Part shown: piece by piece, positions 1-9,147 of the stretch
How positions within the stretch are numbered: the stretch's first letter is position 1
Layout of the letters: every line of letters starts with the position of its first letter
Source: Cohnella sp. AR92
Lineage (GTDB): Bacteria; Bacillota; Bacilli; Paenibacillales; Paenibacillaceae
DNA: 64,000 nt
Reading direction: 5' to 3'
NCBI RefSeq assembly: GCF_003990975.1
Contig: NZ_RZJR01000021.1
Location: 1-64,000 of the forward strand
Program-made: the position numbers and the translations under genes
The notes under the pieces: generated by a model
Told to the model about the DNA's origin: nothing
The model's database searches: none
Seen by the model: only the letters and a program-made list of their open reading frames with translations

Positions 1-237
1 CTCTACGCTTTTCCGGTCAAACGCCTGCACTGTTCTTCCGTTATTTGCGTACGCCGTCCAAGTCCATCGTCTCGGAGGCGACGGTAACGGCATACTTGCG
101 CAAGTCGATTTTTCGCCTGTTTGCCCAAAATCCACAGTTATCCATAACGAAAATAATCCGTTCCAAGCAAAATTCGTCCGATTTTGACGCCAATTCAATG
201 GCTTCTTAAGCTTTAGAACTTTTTACTGTCCAGAAAT

Positions 238-245
238 GACGATAT
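238..245 (+). promoter_or_regulatory. weak sigma-D -10-like element upstream of flaG
   Basis: GACGATAT lies 37 bases before the flaG start and resembles the flagellar sigma-D -10 element (GCCGATAA/T). I do not see a TAAA -35 at the proper 14-16 base spacing, so this is a weak call. The rest of bases 1-281 shows no gene and no terminator that I can support. Confidence 0.25.
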
Positions 246-281
246 ATAGATTAATTGATTATTTAAACACGGGGTGAATTC

Positions 282-680
282 ATGAGTACTCATGGAGTTA
301 GTGCAGTCAATTCGACAAGACCTGTTCATTTAGCGACAAGTGGACAGGAAAGTGCAACTCAGGAGAACAAATCATCCGGGGATACTTTCGTTCAGTTCGT
401 TCAGACGGGGGAAGAATTGAAGACTGCTCAGCAAGAAGGAGTTAAAGTGTCGATTGGCGAAGCGCAATTGATCAAGGCGATTGATCGTGCGATAAAGGAG
501 TTTCAAGGCCCGCAGACCACTATTGAGATGAAGGTGCATGAAGCTACCAAGGCAGTCACGATTAAAGTGATGAATAAAGAAACCGGCGAATTGATTAGAG
601 AGATCCCGCCGGAGAAGACATTGGATTTGGTAGCTAAAATGATGGAATTTGCCGGCATATTAATCGACCAGAAGGTGTAG
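282..680 (+). CDS. flaG: flagellar protein FlaG
   Basis: A 132-residue FlaG-family protein. The N-terminal half (residues 1-60) is polar and low in complexity. The C-terminal half carries the family signature, with a conserved VMNKETGELIREIPPEK stretch near residue 100 followed by an amphipathic helix. FlaG is a small flagellar filament accessory protein, implicated in some bacteria in filament length control; its biochemical role is unclear. ATG at 282 is preceded by GGGGTG at 270-275. It is the first gene of flaG-fliD-fliS-fliT, the usual order in Bacillus relatives, and the fliD ribosome site overlaps its stop codon, so co-expression is likely. Confidence 0.92.
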   Translation: MSTHGVSAVNSTRPVHLATSGQESATQENKSSGDTFVQFVQTGEELKTAQQEGVKVSIGEAQLIKAIDRAIKEFQGPQTTIEMKVHEATKAVTIKVMNKETGELIREIPPEKTLDLVAKMMEFAGILIDQKV

Positions 681-692
681 GAGGGCTTACAG

Positions 693-2189
693 ATGGTAAC
701 GAGAATTACAGGTATGGCGTCCGGATTGGACGTCGATTCTCTCGTTAAGCAACTAATGAAGGCGAAACAGGCTACGCTGGATAATATGGTTAGGAAACGG
801 ACGAAGCTCGAATGGCAGCAGGAAGACTATCGTACGATGGCTGCGAAGATCGTAGATTTTCGTAATAATAAGGTAAGTAATTACAATTTATCCACCGCAA
901 TCAATGCGAAGTCAACTACTGTCAGCGGCGATCAGAGTGCGGTAACCGTCAATTCGACAAGCTCAAGCGCTTCGGGCAGCTTGAATGTGAAAGTCGAATC
1001 TGTAGCAGAATTTGCAACAAAAGTATTCACCTTCGCTGGTGCGAACGATACGACAGAGTTAGGCGATCTACTTGAGTCGGATGGTACCAATGTAACTGTA
1101 ACGATTAACGGTGAACCAATTACTTTATCCAAGACTAGCAAGTTGTCGGATCTTGCGACAGCAATTAATGCAAAATCCGGCACTACGAAGTCAACCGCCC
1201 TCTATAAGGATGGTCAGCTTTCTATATCTGCTACACAGACCGGTGTAGGCGCTAATACCGTTGACAGTAATGGCAACACGGTTAAAACAGGTACATTAGA
1301 TATTCAGATGATAGATGTAAATTCTATTGGAATAAATGGAGTAGAAGCGGCTAAAGGTGGCCAGGCTAAGGTCATAATAAATGGAATAACTTACGAAAGC
1401 GATAGCAACAAATTCTCGGTCAACGGATATACCTTTACTGTCAATGCGAAAACTGCCACGGGAAGTTCCACTACGCTAACAGCTACACGCGACGTGGACA
1501 AGATCGTTGAGACAGTTAAATCGTTTATTAGCGATTACAATAGCTTGATTAGTGCCGTTAACTCTGAGCTGTCAGAACAAAAGTATTATAAGTATAATCC
1601 TCTCACGAGTGACGAGAAAGAGGGGATGACAGACGATGAGATTAAGTTATGGCAAGATAAAGCTAGAAGCGGCACGCTTCAAAATGATTCCACGCTTAAG
1701 AAGATGATATCAGACTTTCGATTCGAAATGACTTCCTTAGTAGCGGGTATTAAGGATGCGAATGGGCAATCGATTTCGATTGGTATCACAACCGGCAGTT
1801 ATAGCGAGCAAGGGAAACTGTACCTTGATGAATCGAAGCTGCGAACAGCGTTAGAGTCGAATCCTGATGAGGTCGTGAATCTCTTTAGCGGACAAAGCTC
1901 AGGGTCATCTTCCGGCTTATTTTCGAAAGTATTGGACACGACAATGGAAGCATTAAAGAGCTTGCAGACGAAGGCAGGGACATCGCTTTATAGCACCGAT
2001 CTTAATACCACTCTTCTTGCTAATTCCTTGCTGAGTACTCAAATCAGTGAAATGAAGAAACAAGAAGACTTTGAGCAAGAACGACTTAATAATGCTGAGA
2101 CGCAATATTACAAAATGTTCACGGCAATGGAGACTGCTATAAATAGGTATAATAGTCAGTCTAGCAGTATATCCAGTATGCTTGGATAA
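693..2189 (+). CDS. fliD: flagellar hook-associated protein 2 (filament cap) FliD
   Basis: A 498-residue filament cap protein. The N-terminal motif RITGMASGLDVDSLVKQLM is typical of FliD. The middle holds serine/threonine-rich beta domains, and residues 265-498 form the FliD C-terminal region with predicted coiled coil near the end. FliD sits at the tip of the growing filament and promotes flagellin polymerisation after export through the flagellar secretion system. AGGAGGG at 679-685 serves ATG 693. The length fits Bacillus-type FliD, and the surface-exposed middle domain is the part that usually diverges. fliS begins only a few bases downstream, as expected for the cap protein and the flagellin export chaperone. 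Confidence 0.96.
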   Translation: MVTRITGMASGLDVDSLVKQLMKAKQATLDNMVRKRTKLEWQQEDYRTMAAKIVDFRNNKVSNYNLSTAINAKSTTVSGDQSAVTVNSTSSSASGSLNVKVESVAEFATKVFTFAGANDTTELGDLLESDGTNVTVTINGEPITLSKTSKLSDLATAINAKSGTTKSTALYKDGQLSISATQTGVGANTVDSNGNTVKTGTLDIQMIDVNSIGINGVEAAKGGQAKVIINGITYESDSNKFSVNGYTFTVNAKTATGSSTTLTATRDVDKIVETVKSFISDYNSLISAVNSELSEQKYYKYNPLTSDEKEGMTDDEIKLWQDKARSGTLQNDSTLKKMISDFRFEMTSLVAGIKDANGQSISIGITTGSYSEQGKLYLDESKLRTALESNPDEVVNLFSGQSSGSSSGLFSKVLDTTMEALKSLQTKAGTSLYSTDLNTTLLANSLLSTQISEMKKQEDFEQERLNNAETQYYKMFTAMETAINRYNSQSSSISSMLG

Positions 2190-2201
2190 GGAGTGAAGAG
2201 T

Positions 2202-2597
2202 TTGCAGTCCAATCCATACCAGAAGTACCAACAACAATCTGTTCAGACAGCTTCCCCTGGTCAGTTGATTGTGATGCTCTACGATGGTGCGATTCGCTTT
2301 GTGAAGCAGGGTATTGAAGCCATTGATAATAATGCTATAGAGAAGGCTAATACCTATTTAGTTAAAGCGCAGAATATCTTGCACGAATTGATTGCTTCGC
2401 TGAATCATCAGTATCCTTTGGCAGCAGATTTAGCAAGGATTTATGAGTATATGCTCTACCAGCTTATAAATGCAAATATGAAGAAAAGTAAAGAGCCGGC
2501 CCTTGAAGTAATATCTTATTTGGTTGAACTGAGGGGATCATGGGTAAGTGCGAGTAAATCCAGCCTGATAACGGCGGAAGCGGCTACTCATGGATAA
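2202..2597 (+). CDS. fliS: flagellar export chaperone FliS
   Basis: About 131 residues, a four-helix-bundle chaperone that binds the flagellin C-terminus in the cytoplasm and prevents premature assembly. The N-terminus (NPYQKYQQQSVQTASPGQL) and LIVMLYDGAIRF are diagnostic. A GTG at 2193 is in frame but lies inside the AGGAGTG ribosome site. TTG at 2202 has ideal spacing and gives the family-typical MQ-NPYQ start, so I prefer it. It starts 12 bases after fliD and overlaps fliT by 8 bases, indicating translational coupling. Substrate flagellin itself is not encoded in this window. Confidence 0.93.
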   Translation: MQSNPYQKYQQQSVQTASPGQLIVMLYDGAIRFVKQGIEAIDNNAIEKANTYLVKAQNILHELIASLNHQYPLAADLARIYEYMLYQLINANMKKSKEPALEVISYLVELRGSWVSASKSSLITAEAATHG

Positions 2598-2916
2598 GCT
2601 GTTGCAAGAAGTGTTGGAGGAAACCCAACAACTGTATGAAGCGGGATTAACTGCTAATTACGCTCGTTATGAGGCGCTCGTAGAAATGCGTCAGAAGCTA
2701 GTCAATCAAATGACCGCGCAAGGCACATTGTCCGATGAGCAGCAGAGGATCGTTCGGGAAATTATGACGTATGACCTCTTTATCACAAGTAATATGCAAC
2801 AGATAAAGGAAGAGGCATCTGAAGCGCTCTTGCGAATCAAAAATTATAAGAAACAAAAAAATGCTTATGACAATAATAGTTCCATTGAAGGTTTCATGTT
2901 TGATCAAAGGGAATGA
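2590..2916 (+). CDS. fliT: FliT-like flagellar protein
   Basis: A 108-residue, strongly helical, charged protein directly after fliS and overlapping it by 8 bases. FliT-family proteins are small helical-bundle chaperones that bind FliD and other axial proteins. FliT is poorly conserved, so the call rests more on position (last gene of flaG-fliD-fliS), size and helical composition than on a strong motif. The reading frame ends shortly before a terminator, which closes the operon. An alternative would be a lineage-specific helical flagellar protein with a similar role. Confidence 0.72.
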   Translation: MDKLLQEVLEETQQLYEAGLTANYARYEALVEMRQKLVNQMTAQGTLSDEQQRIVREIMTYDLFITSNMQQIKEEASEALLRIKNYKKQKNAYDNNSSIEGFMFDQRE

Positions 2917-2926
2917 TAGAAATTGG

Positions 2927-2966
2927 AAGGGCCGTCCATGAGGAAATCGGACGGTTCTTCTTATTT
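2927..2966 (+). terminator. rho-independent terminator of flaG-fliD-fliS-fliT
   Basis: AAGGGCCGTCC (2927-2937) pairs with GGACGGTTCTT (2949-2959) to form an 11-bp stem including two G-U pairs, with an 11-base loop, followed by CTTATTTTG. It separates the flagellar operon from the glycosylation operon. Confidence 0.75.
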
Positions 2967-2980
2967 TGAACTAGGTTTAT

Positions 2981-2988
2981 TCCGATAT
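2981..2988 (+). promoter_or_regulatory. sigma-D -10-like element before the maf-pse operon
   Basis: TCCGATAT, one mismatch from the flagellar sigma-D -10, lies between the terminator and the Maf gene start at 3017. The matching -35 position reads TATT rather than TAAA, so the site is partial. If used it would place the glycosylation operon under flagellar control. Confidence 0.4.
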
Positions 2989-3016
2989 ATAAAATAGTAG
3001 AGTAGGGGGAACGTTC

Positions 3017-5311
3017 ATGCAGCAGTTAAACTCGCAAACGACGGAAACCATCGCACAGATCGTTCATTTTCTGCCGAGAATGATGGAGGCCTGTCATTCG
3101 CTCTCGGAACGACTTGTCGTGCCGATGGATGAACAAGCTTGGAACGCTCTTGCCGATGTTGTAGAAGGATTAAATGACCTATATCAAACCTCAAAGACAA
3201 TTTATCCAGAACTAGAACAAATCAGGGAAATACGACTTGCGAGTGCATTACGGACAGCTTCAAGTAAGATCGAACGGTATTTTCAAGCGTTTAACATCTC
3301 GATCGATGAAGATGAGTTTATCGAAGCTAGCGATATCGTGCGGTATGAATGGGTTCCGATGCTCGTTGAATTGTACAATCAGTTGACTGGACAAGAAACA
3401 ACAATAAGCAATGACGAGGAATCCGAGCCAGAGCTGATACAGATTTCCCCGAAGTTGTTCGAGAAAAATATGATGTACTTAAAGTTCAATTTCCCACATG
3501 TGTATTCGCAGATGATTCAAGTGCAGCGAGACGCCGTAAATTATCGCTTTGAGAGTGCTAAGAACGGGCTATTGAACCTCGCTGTTTGTTCTGAGGGACG
3601 TTTGTCATACTTGTCTAGTCGTTATAATCCAGTCCAGGAAGCGCAAGCATGGGTGAGAGGGATAGCCCCTACGGTCCAAGATAAACCGTTCATTCTGCTA
3701 TTCGGATTTGGATTAGGCTATCACATTACTTCATTCTTTGAAACATTCCCGGAGCACAATCTGTTCATTTATGAACCCGATGAGCAAATTTTCCTATCGG
3801 CATTGTGGGCAGTGGATTACCAAGAAACGTTCGGAAAGCTTAATATTAGGGATATTTTCGTAGGTCGGGATAAGAACAATCGCAATAAGTTGATCTACAG
3901 ATTCTTAAAGTATATGAGTGGCGAGCCGCATGTGCTGTCCTTGCCTGTATACGATAAATTGAAGGGGCCCGAAAAACTCGAGTTTTTTACAGATGCTAAA
4001 GTTGCAATAATGAATTACAACAACTCCATTGGTACCTTTAAGTACTTCGGGATGCAGTGGGTTAAGAATAGTTTTATGAATCTACCCCAAATATTACAAA
4101 CGCCTTCTATCGCCGGCTGGAAGAACCGGTGCCAAGGCATTACTGCTGTCGTCGCAGGAGCGGGTCCGTCTCTTCAACACGATATTGAAACGTTAAAGAA
4201 GCTCAAGAATCATGCGCTTGTCATCGCCGCAGGCTCAACGATTCAGTCGTTGTTGCATTACGGCATTAAGCCGCATCTCATCATTTCGATAGACGGCGGC
4301 GAAGCGAACTATAACGTATTTAAAGATTTGGATACGAGTGATATTCCATTCGTGTTTACGCCGACAATTGAGTATCACATCGTCGAGAATCGGGATAGCA
4401 ATCTTGCTCACTTTTTCCTAAGTAATGACAATACCATAAGAGGACTCTTTGGGTTTACGGAAGACGATCCCATTTTCGACCCGGTTCAATCGGTAACCGG
4501 TGTTGCAATCCAATTGGCAATTTATCTCGGATGTTCAGAAGTCGTATTAACGGGGCAAGATTTATCTTATCCAACGGATGATTTGTATTCACCAGGAGCG
4601 AAGCACCTGACCGTAGAACAGATAAGTGCGGCTATGGATGATAAGGAATCGCTTAGGGTGGAGAATGTCCGTGGCGGCTATAACCGCACGACCTCAGGGA
4701 TGAGAGCTACCCTCTCGGGGATTGAGGATGTTCTTGCTAGTTTCCAAGAAGTTAAATTCGTGAACACGTCGCAGTTGGGTGCCAAAATCCAGCATACAAA
4801 GTGGGAACCGCTGAAGGCTGTGTTAAGTCGTGTTCATCATATTCATGTGGAAAAGGATTACATTCTTCACGCACAAAAGGAACTTTCAGGGTATTGCCTT
4901 GAAAGGGCGGAAAGCATTCTCAGAAAAATCCAGCATTTGCCGAGCGAGTTGATGAAGTCAAAGGACGACTTATTGTGGATTTCCAGGAATGTGAGAAAAC
5001 TTGAATTGCTTAGCCGAACGAATCAGAGAAAGTGCTTCGAACTAATCGTTGAAATTGATAAGAAGTGGAACTCTTTCGTGCACAGCAACATATTCGATAT
5101 GATATTTTTAGTAGTGTTCCGCAACGAGTTTTTGGTGTTTGAGCGCGAGATTGCGGACTTGAGCAAGGAGAAGGATATGATCAAGCGATCCAAGCTGATC
5201 TTCGACAGCATGAGTCCGTTCGTGAAAAATATGTTGGATAGCATCCCGGCATTTCATCAATTGTTAGAAGAATCAGCAAGACGATTGGGAACGCATAGTC
5301 AGCTTCAATAA
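3017..5311 (+). CDS. Maf-type motility accessory glycosyltransferase (DUF115 family)
   Basis: A 764-residue protein of the motility accessory factor (MAF_flag10/DUF115) family. The core, near residues 375-560, contains TAVVAGAGPSLQHDIETL, then IAAGSTIQSLLHYGIKPHL and SIDGG, the Rossmann-like part typical of Maf proteins. Members in Campylobacter, Aeromonas, Geobacillus and Clostridium are involved in attaching nonulosonic acids (pseudaminic or legionaminic acid) to flagellin serine/threonine residues in the cytoplasm. Here it is the first gene of a ten-gene operon that supplies such a sugar, which strongly supports this role. AGTAGGGGG precedes ATG 3017. The N-terminal 120 residues are helical and lineage-specific. 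Confidence 0.88.
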   Translation: MQQLNSQTTETIAQIVHFLPRMMEACHSLSERLVVPMDEQAWNALADVVEGLNDLYQTSKTIYPELEQIREIRLASALRTASSKIERYFQAFNISIDEDEFIEASDIVRYEWVPMLVELYNQLTGQETTISNDEESEPELIQISPKLFEKNMMYLKFNFPHVYSQMIQVQRDAVNYRFESAKNGLLNLAVCSEGRLSYLSSRYNPVQEAQAWVRGIAPTVQDKPFILLFGFGLGYHITSFFETFPEHNLFIYEPDEQIFLSALWAVDYQETFGKLNIRDIFVGRDKNNRNKLIYRFLKYMSGEPHVLSLPVYDKLKGPEKLEFFTDAKVAIMNYNNSIGTFKYFGMQWVKNSFMNLPQILQTPSIAGWKNRCQGITAVVAGAGPSLQHDIETLKKLKNHALVIAAGSTIQSLLHYGIKPHLIISIDGGEANYNVFKDLDTSDIPFVFTPTIEYHIVENRDSNLAHFFLSNDNTIRGLFGFTEDDPIFDPVQSVTGVAIQLAIYLGCSEVVLTGQDLSYPTDDLYSPGAKHLTVEQISAAMDDKESLRVENVRGGYNRTTSGMRATLSGIEDVLASFQEVKFVNTSQLGAKIQHTKWEPLKAVLSRVHHIHVEKDYILHAQKELSGYCLERAESILRKIQHLPSELMKSKDDLLWISRNVRKLELLSRTNQRKCFELIVEIDKKWNSFVHSNIFDMIFLVVFRNEFLVFEREIADLSKEKDMIKRSKLIFDSMSPFVKNMLDSIPAFHQLLEESARRLGTHSQLQ

Positions 5312-5326
5312 GAGGGTGAATGTAAA

Positions 5327-6376
5327 ATGGAAGGTATTTTTTATAAAAAGAAGATATTGATTATCGGCGGAACAGGGACGATCGGGCAAAGCCTTCTGCG
5401 GCATATTCTTATGCAGTCGCCGACTGTCGTGCGTGTATTCAGTCGAGATGAACATAAGCAATTCGAGCTTCAGCAAGAGATGCGGGAATATCGCAATATT
5501 CGTTATCTCATTGGTGACGTTCGGGATTACGATCGTGTACAACGCGCGATGCAGGATATCGATTACGTCTTTCACGTCGCAGCAATGAAGCATGTGCCAG
5601 CTTGCGAATATAATCCGTTCGAGGCTGTCCAGACGAATATTATCGGGACCCAGAATGTTATTCAGGCTTCGCTCGAATGCGGTGTGCAGAAGACGATATT
5701 CACAAGCACGGACAAAGCTATCGCACCTTCAAACACCTACGGGGCATCCAAGCTGATGGCTGAACGATTGATTCTAGCAGGGCAATACCAAGCGGGAACA
5801 AGCAATACGATTTTTGCGGCTGTTCGTTTCGGCAATGTGATGGGCTCTAGAGGATCCGTTATTCCACTATTTCGGCAGCAGATTGCAGAGCGTAGCGGCA
5901 TCACGTTGACACGGCGTGACATGACGAGGTTTATGATGACGCTCCAACAAGCGACAGAACTGACCGTACATGCCATGACGGTAGCTCAGGGAGGAGAAGT
6001 TTTCGTACTGAAGATGCCAGTTATCCGCTTGCAGGATTTGGCCGAATGTATCATTGAGGAAGAATGCAAACATAACGGACTTCCAATAGAATCGATCAGA
6101 ATCGAAGAAATTGGTCTTCGGCCGGGCGAGAAAATGTACGAGGAGCTTATGACAGAGGAAGAGTCGGGTCACGCATTTGAGATGGAAAAAATGTTTGTCA
6201 TACCGAACTCTTTTCTTAGGCAGAGTACATATAAAGGAGCGGTTCCGGCCAAAACCCATAGCTATAGCTCGGATCAGGTTGAATGTATGACGAAAGAACA
6301 AGTGCGTAACATTCTTATCGATAATCAATTAATAAAACAGAAGCCTTCCGTACGGAAAGGGTTCGCTGTTAAATGA
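5327..6376 (+). CDS. pseB: PseB-like UDP-GlcNAc 4,6-dehydratase (5-inverting)
   Basis: A 349-residue extended SDR of the polysaccharide-biosynthesis type. GGTGTIGQSLL (residues 14-24) binds NADP; AAMKHVP, STDKA and the YGASK catalytic segment follow the PseB/FlaA1 pattern, and RPGEKMYEE sits near residue 267. PseB converts UDP-GlcNAc to UDP-2-acetamido-2,6-dideoxy-L-arabino-hexos-4-ulose, the first step of pseudaminic acid synthesis. It starts 15 bases after maf and overlaps the next gene by 4 bases (ATGA). Because a PseG-type hydrolase is also present, PseB fits better than the 5-retaining legionaminic dehydratase, but the two families are close. Confidence 0.82.
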   Translation: MEGIFYKKKILIIGGTGTIGQSLLRHILMQSPTVVRVFSRDEHKQFELQQEMREYRNIRYLIGDVRDYDRVQRAMQDIDYVFHVAAMKHVPACEYNPFEAVQTNIIGTQNVIQASLECGVQKTIFTSTDKAIAPSNTYGASKLMAERLILAGQYQAGTSNTIFAAVRFGNVMGSRGSVIPLFRQQIAERSGITLTRRDMTRFMMTLQQATELTVHAMTVAQGGEVFVLKMPVIRLQDLAECIIEEECKHNGLPIESIRIEEIGLRPGEKMYEELMTEEESGHAFEMEKMFVIPNSFLRQSTYKGAVPAKTHSYSSDQVECMTKEQVRNILIDNQLIKQKPSVRKGFAVK

Positions 6377-7107
6377 GTACCGTTATTATTATTCAGGCTA
6401 GAATGGGCTCGACTCGGTTACCGGGTAAGGTGATGGTGAAGCTGAATGGGCGGCATGTGCTCCAGCATGTAATTGAGCGTTGCAGGAGAGTAAAGCTCGC
6501 GGACAAGGTGATTGTAGCGACGACGGACAACAATGAAGACGATGCCATTGAGGCGTTCTGCTTGACGCTAGATGTTCCATGCTATAGGGGAAGCGAGCAG
6601 GATGTGCTGGGACGGTATTACGAAGCCGCCGTTCTCCATCACGCAACCGTCGTTGTTCGAGTTACGTCGGACTGTCCATTACTAGATCCGGAGATTTGCG
6701 ATAAGGTCATTAGCATGCTCCATAATAGCGAAGAAGCGGTATACTGCAGCAATGATTTAGAGAGAACCTTTCCTCGGGGGCTTGATGTAGAAGTGTTTCG
6801 TATGAGTGCGCTTCAAGAAGCGTATCGTACAGCTCGGGAGCCTTATCAGCGGGAACATGTAACACCTTATATATATGAAGCGAATTCGCCGGACTTCCTA
6901 TTATGTCTCAAGAATGAAGAGAACTTGTCGCATCATAGATGGACGCTTGATACGGAAGAAGATATGAAGTTTATGATAGAATTATTTAAGCGAATGGACA
7001 CCGGAACAGAGGATTATTCCTGGAAGTCCGTTGTTCCGATCATTAATCGGCATCCTGACATCTCCTCTATTAACAATAGAGTCCAACAGAAGAAACTGCA
7101 TAATTAG
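6373..7107 (+). CDS. pseF: SpsF/PseF-type cytidylyltransferase
   Basis: A 244-residue nucleotidyltransferase. The N-terminal IIQARMGSTRLPGKVM is the CTP-binding signature shared by SpsF, NeuA and PseF proteins, and VRVTSDCPLLDP carries the metal-binding acidic residue. By context it most likely activates the completed nonulosonic acid as its CMP derivative for transfer by Maf. SpsF in B. subtilis is annotated as spore-coat polysaccharide synthesis, so the name alone does not fix the substrate. ATG 6373 overlaps the pseB stop (ATGA), implying translational coupling. Confidence 0.75.
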   Translation: MSTVIIIQARMGSTRLPGKVMVKLNGRHVLQHVIERCRRVKLADKVIVATTDNNEDDAIEAFCLTLDVPCYRGSEQDVLGRYYEAAVLHHATVVVRVTSDCPLLDPEICDKVISMLHNSEEAVYCSNDLERTFPRGLDVEVFRMSALQEAYRTAREPYQREHVTPYIYEANSPDFLLCLKNEENLSHHRWTLDTEEDMKFMIELFKRMDTGTEDYSWKSVVPIINRHPDISSINNRVQQKKLHN

Positions 7108-7118
7108 GTGGGGATGAT

Positions 7119-8438
7119 ATGAGCGTCGCAGTTGTAGCAGGTGGAGGAATAGCAGGTATATTGAGCGCGCTATTATTAAGTGAAAGTGAACGGTTTAAGA
7201 AAATTATCCTTATAGAGAAGAATGATGTTCTCGGGGGATTATTAAACTCGAGCGTTACCGAAGAAGGCTATTCTTTCGATTGCGGCACTCACTTGCTTGG
7301 AGAAACAGGGATCTTGGAACTCGACGAGCTTCTTCTAAAAGATGTTATGAACGACTGGAAATTAATATCCCCACTAAAAGTTAGTACATATTTTAATGGA
7401 ACGATACAACATGAAGGTCCATGTATCGATGCCAGGCTTATTGATGAGCCGCTTTATTACAAAGGAGTAGTGGAGTTGCTTAACAGCAAGCCTGTAGAAG
7501 AGGGCCGGATCGATAATCTAGCGGACCAACTAGTGATGGAATACGGCCAAACCTTCGCAGATGAGCTTTTTGCCCGTACCATTAAGAAATTGTTTAATAC
7601 AACAGCAGATCAGCTAATACCTGGAGCGCATGAATTGTTTGTTCCCAGACGAATAAAAATTCTGGCGGAACATATTAGTGCGGAATTAAAAGGATCTCCC
7701 TATTTGGACTCCAAGATAGCATTCCACCAAATTGTTGATCAACGCAGAAGCTACTATCCGCATAGCGGCGGTATAGGGCAGTGGATTTCTATCCTGGAAG
7801 ATCGATTAAGACGGAACGGTATCGAAGTTATCTTGAATGACCATATTCGGCAAGTTGTTCACGAGAATGGTAAAGTCAGAGCTGTTCGTACATCTACAGA
7901 AGAAATTGCATTAGATCAGCTAGTATGGTCAATACCGCCGGGGATATTATACAAAATGGTGAAACAAGACGGCACAGTTAAAATGCCGAAGATCAGAAAG
8001 GTCAAGCTGTTTCACTTTGTCTTTGATGCGCCATTTAATTGCGATTGTGCGTATTTGAACAATTATGACCAGACATTCTCCAGCTTTAGGATTACATTCT
8101 ATGCGAATATGAATAGTGAACATAATGGTTATCGATGCACGGTGGAAGTTTTGTTCTCCGATGACCATTGTGATATACGTGCAGAGACGATAGTGGATGA
8201 ATTGAAACGAATGCAAGTGCTTAAGGATCTAAGCAATTTGCTATATTGCAAAACAGAGGAGCTTCCAACGGGGTTTCCGCTATTAACTAAACAGTATGTG
8301 AATGAGTTAAACGAGCAGGTATCTTATATCAATCAAAACTTTAACAATGTTCTAATGGTGGGAAAGTCGAATGGCAGCGGATTTTTCTTAAACGATGTAT
8401 TAATAAATACATATCATTCAGTTAAGGAATTAGGGTGA
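7119..8438 (+). CDS. FAD-dependent amine-oxidase/UDP-galactopyranose-mutase-like oxidoreductase
   Basis: A 439-residue flavoprotein. The N-terminus VAVVAGGGIAGILSALLLSES is a dinucleotide-binding fold, followed near residue 30 by the acidic residue and GGLLNS pattern typical of amine oxidases, protoporphyrinogen oxidase and UDP-galactopyranose mutase. GTHLLGETG is a second family motif, and VGKSNGSGFFLNDV near the C-terminus resembles the FAD-closing motif. The substrate is unknown to me. It sits inside the nonulosonate operon, 11 bases after pseF and 4 before the WbqC gene, so a role in sugar modification is likely, but no standard pseudaminic acid step needs such an enzyme. Confidence 0.65.
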   Translation: MSVAVVAGGGIAGILSALLLSESERFKKIILIEKNDVLGGLLNSSVTEEGYSFDCGTHLLGETGILELDELLLKDVMNDWKLISPLKVSTYFNGTIQHEGPCIDARLIDEPLYYKGVVELLNSKPVEEGRIDNLADQLVMEYGQTFADELFARTIKKLFNTTADQLIPGAHELFVPRRIKILAEHISAELKGSPYLDSKIAFHQIVDQRRSYYPHSGGIGQWISILEDRLRRNGIEVILNDHIRQVVHENGKVRAVRTSTEEIALDQLVWSIPPGILYKMVKQDGTVKMPKIRKVKLFHFVFDAPFNCDCAYLNNYDQTFSSFRITFYANMNSEHNGYRCTVEVLFSDDHCDIRAETIVDELKRMQVLKDLSNLLYCKTEELPTGFPLLTKQYVNELNEQVSYINQNFNNVLMVGKSNGSGFFLNDVLINTYHSVKELG

Positions 8439-8442
8439 TGGA

Positions 8443-9147
8443 ATGAAATGCGCGATAATGCAGCCTACTTACCTGCCGTGGGCCGGATATTTCCATCTTA
8501 TGAGCACAGTAGATACGTTTGTTTTTCTTGATGATGTTCAATTTGCAAGAAGATCGTGGCAACAGCGGAATCGAATCGTTCTACAAGGCAGAGAAGCGTT
8601 CCTGACCGTTCCGGTAATGTCCAGAGGTAAACAGGAACAATTGATATACGATGTAGTAACGGACGAGACACAAGCATGGAGACAGGAGCATATACTTAAG
8701 CTTCGGCATGCCTACGGAAAGCATCCGTACGGAAATGAAATCATTCATTTGATAGAGCGTTGTTATCAAGAATCAGGTTCTAAGCTTTGCGAGTTGAATA
8801 TCAATATTATTAGTGCGATAAAACATGCGCTTCATATGAATGCGAAGCTTCTTAGAAGCAGCGAATTATCCGCAGATGGCACGAAGTCTGCCTATTTAAT
8901 AAATATATGCAAATCAGTTGGTGCATCTCATTACGTGAGTGCGCCTGGTTCACGGCAATATATTGAAGAGGAAGCGCTGTTCGCGGTTGAACCTCTCGAA
9001 CTTTCGTATCATATGTTTCAACCTTTCCTATATCCACAACGCAATGCGACGGAATTCATTCCTTATATGTCAATTATAGACCTGATATCCAATGTCGGGT
9101 TTGAACGCGCAAGGGAATATTTATTGGAGTCATCCCATGTATCCTAA
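8443..9147 (+). CDS. WbqC family protein
   Basis: A 234-residue WbqC-family protein. The N-terminus KCAIMQPTYLPWAGYFHLM and then FLDDVQFARRSWQQRNRI are diagnostic. WbqC-like proteins occur in O-antigen and capsule loci with amino-deoxy sugars, but their reaction is not settled as far as I know. In this operon the pathway lacks a visible PseH N-acetyltransferase, so this gene is one candidate for an acyl-transfer or related modification; that is inference only. ATG 8443 follows GGGTGATGG and the end overlaps the pseG fusion by 11 bases. Confidence 0.78.
   Translation: MKCAIMQPTYLPWAGYFHLMSTVDTFVFLDDVQFARRSWQQRNRIVLQGREAFLTVPVMSRGKQEQLIYDVVTDETQAWRQEHILKLRHAYGKHPYGNEIIHLIERCYQESGSKLCELNINIISAIKHALHMNAKLLRSSELSADGTKSAYLINICKSVGASHYVSAPGSRQYIEEEALFAVEPLELSYHMFQPFLYPQRNATEFIPYMSIIDLISNVGFERAREYLLESSHVS

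Noticed and set aside
9092..9136. Upstream extension of the pseG fusion gene
   Set aside because: ATG 9092 lies deep in the WbqC gene and adds 15 residues unlike PseG; ATG 9137 has a proper ribosome site.
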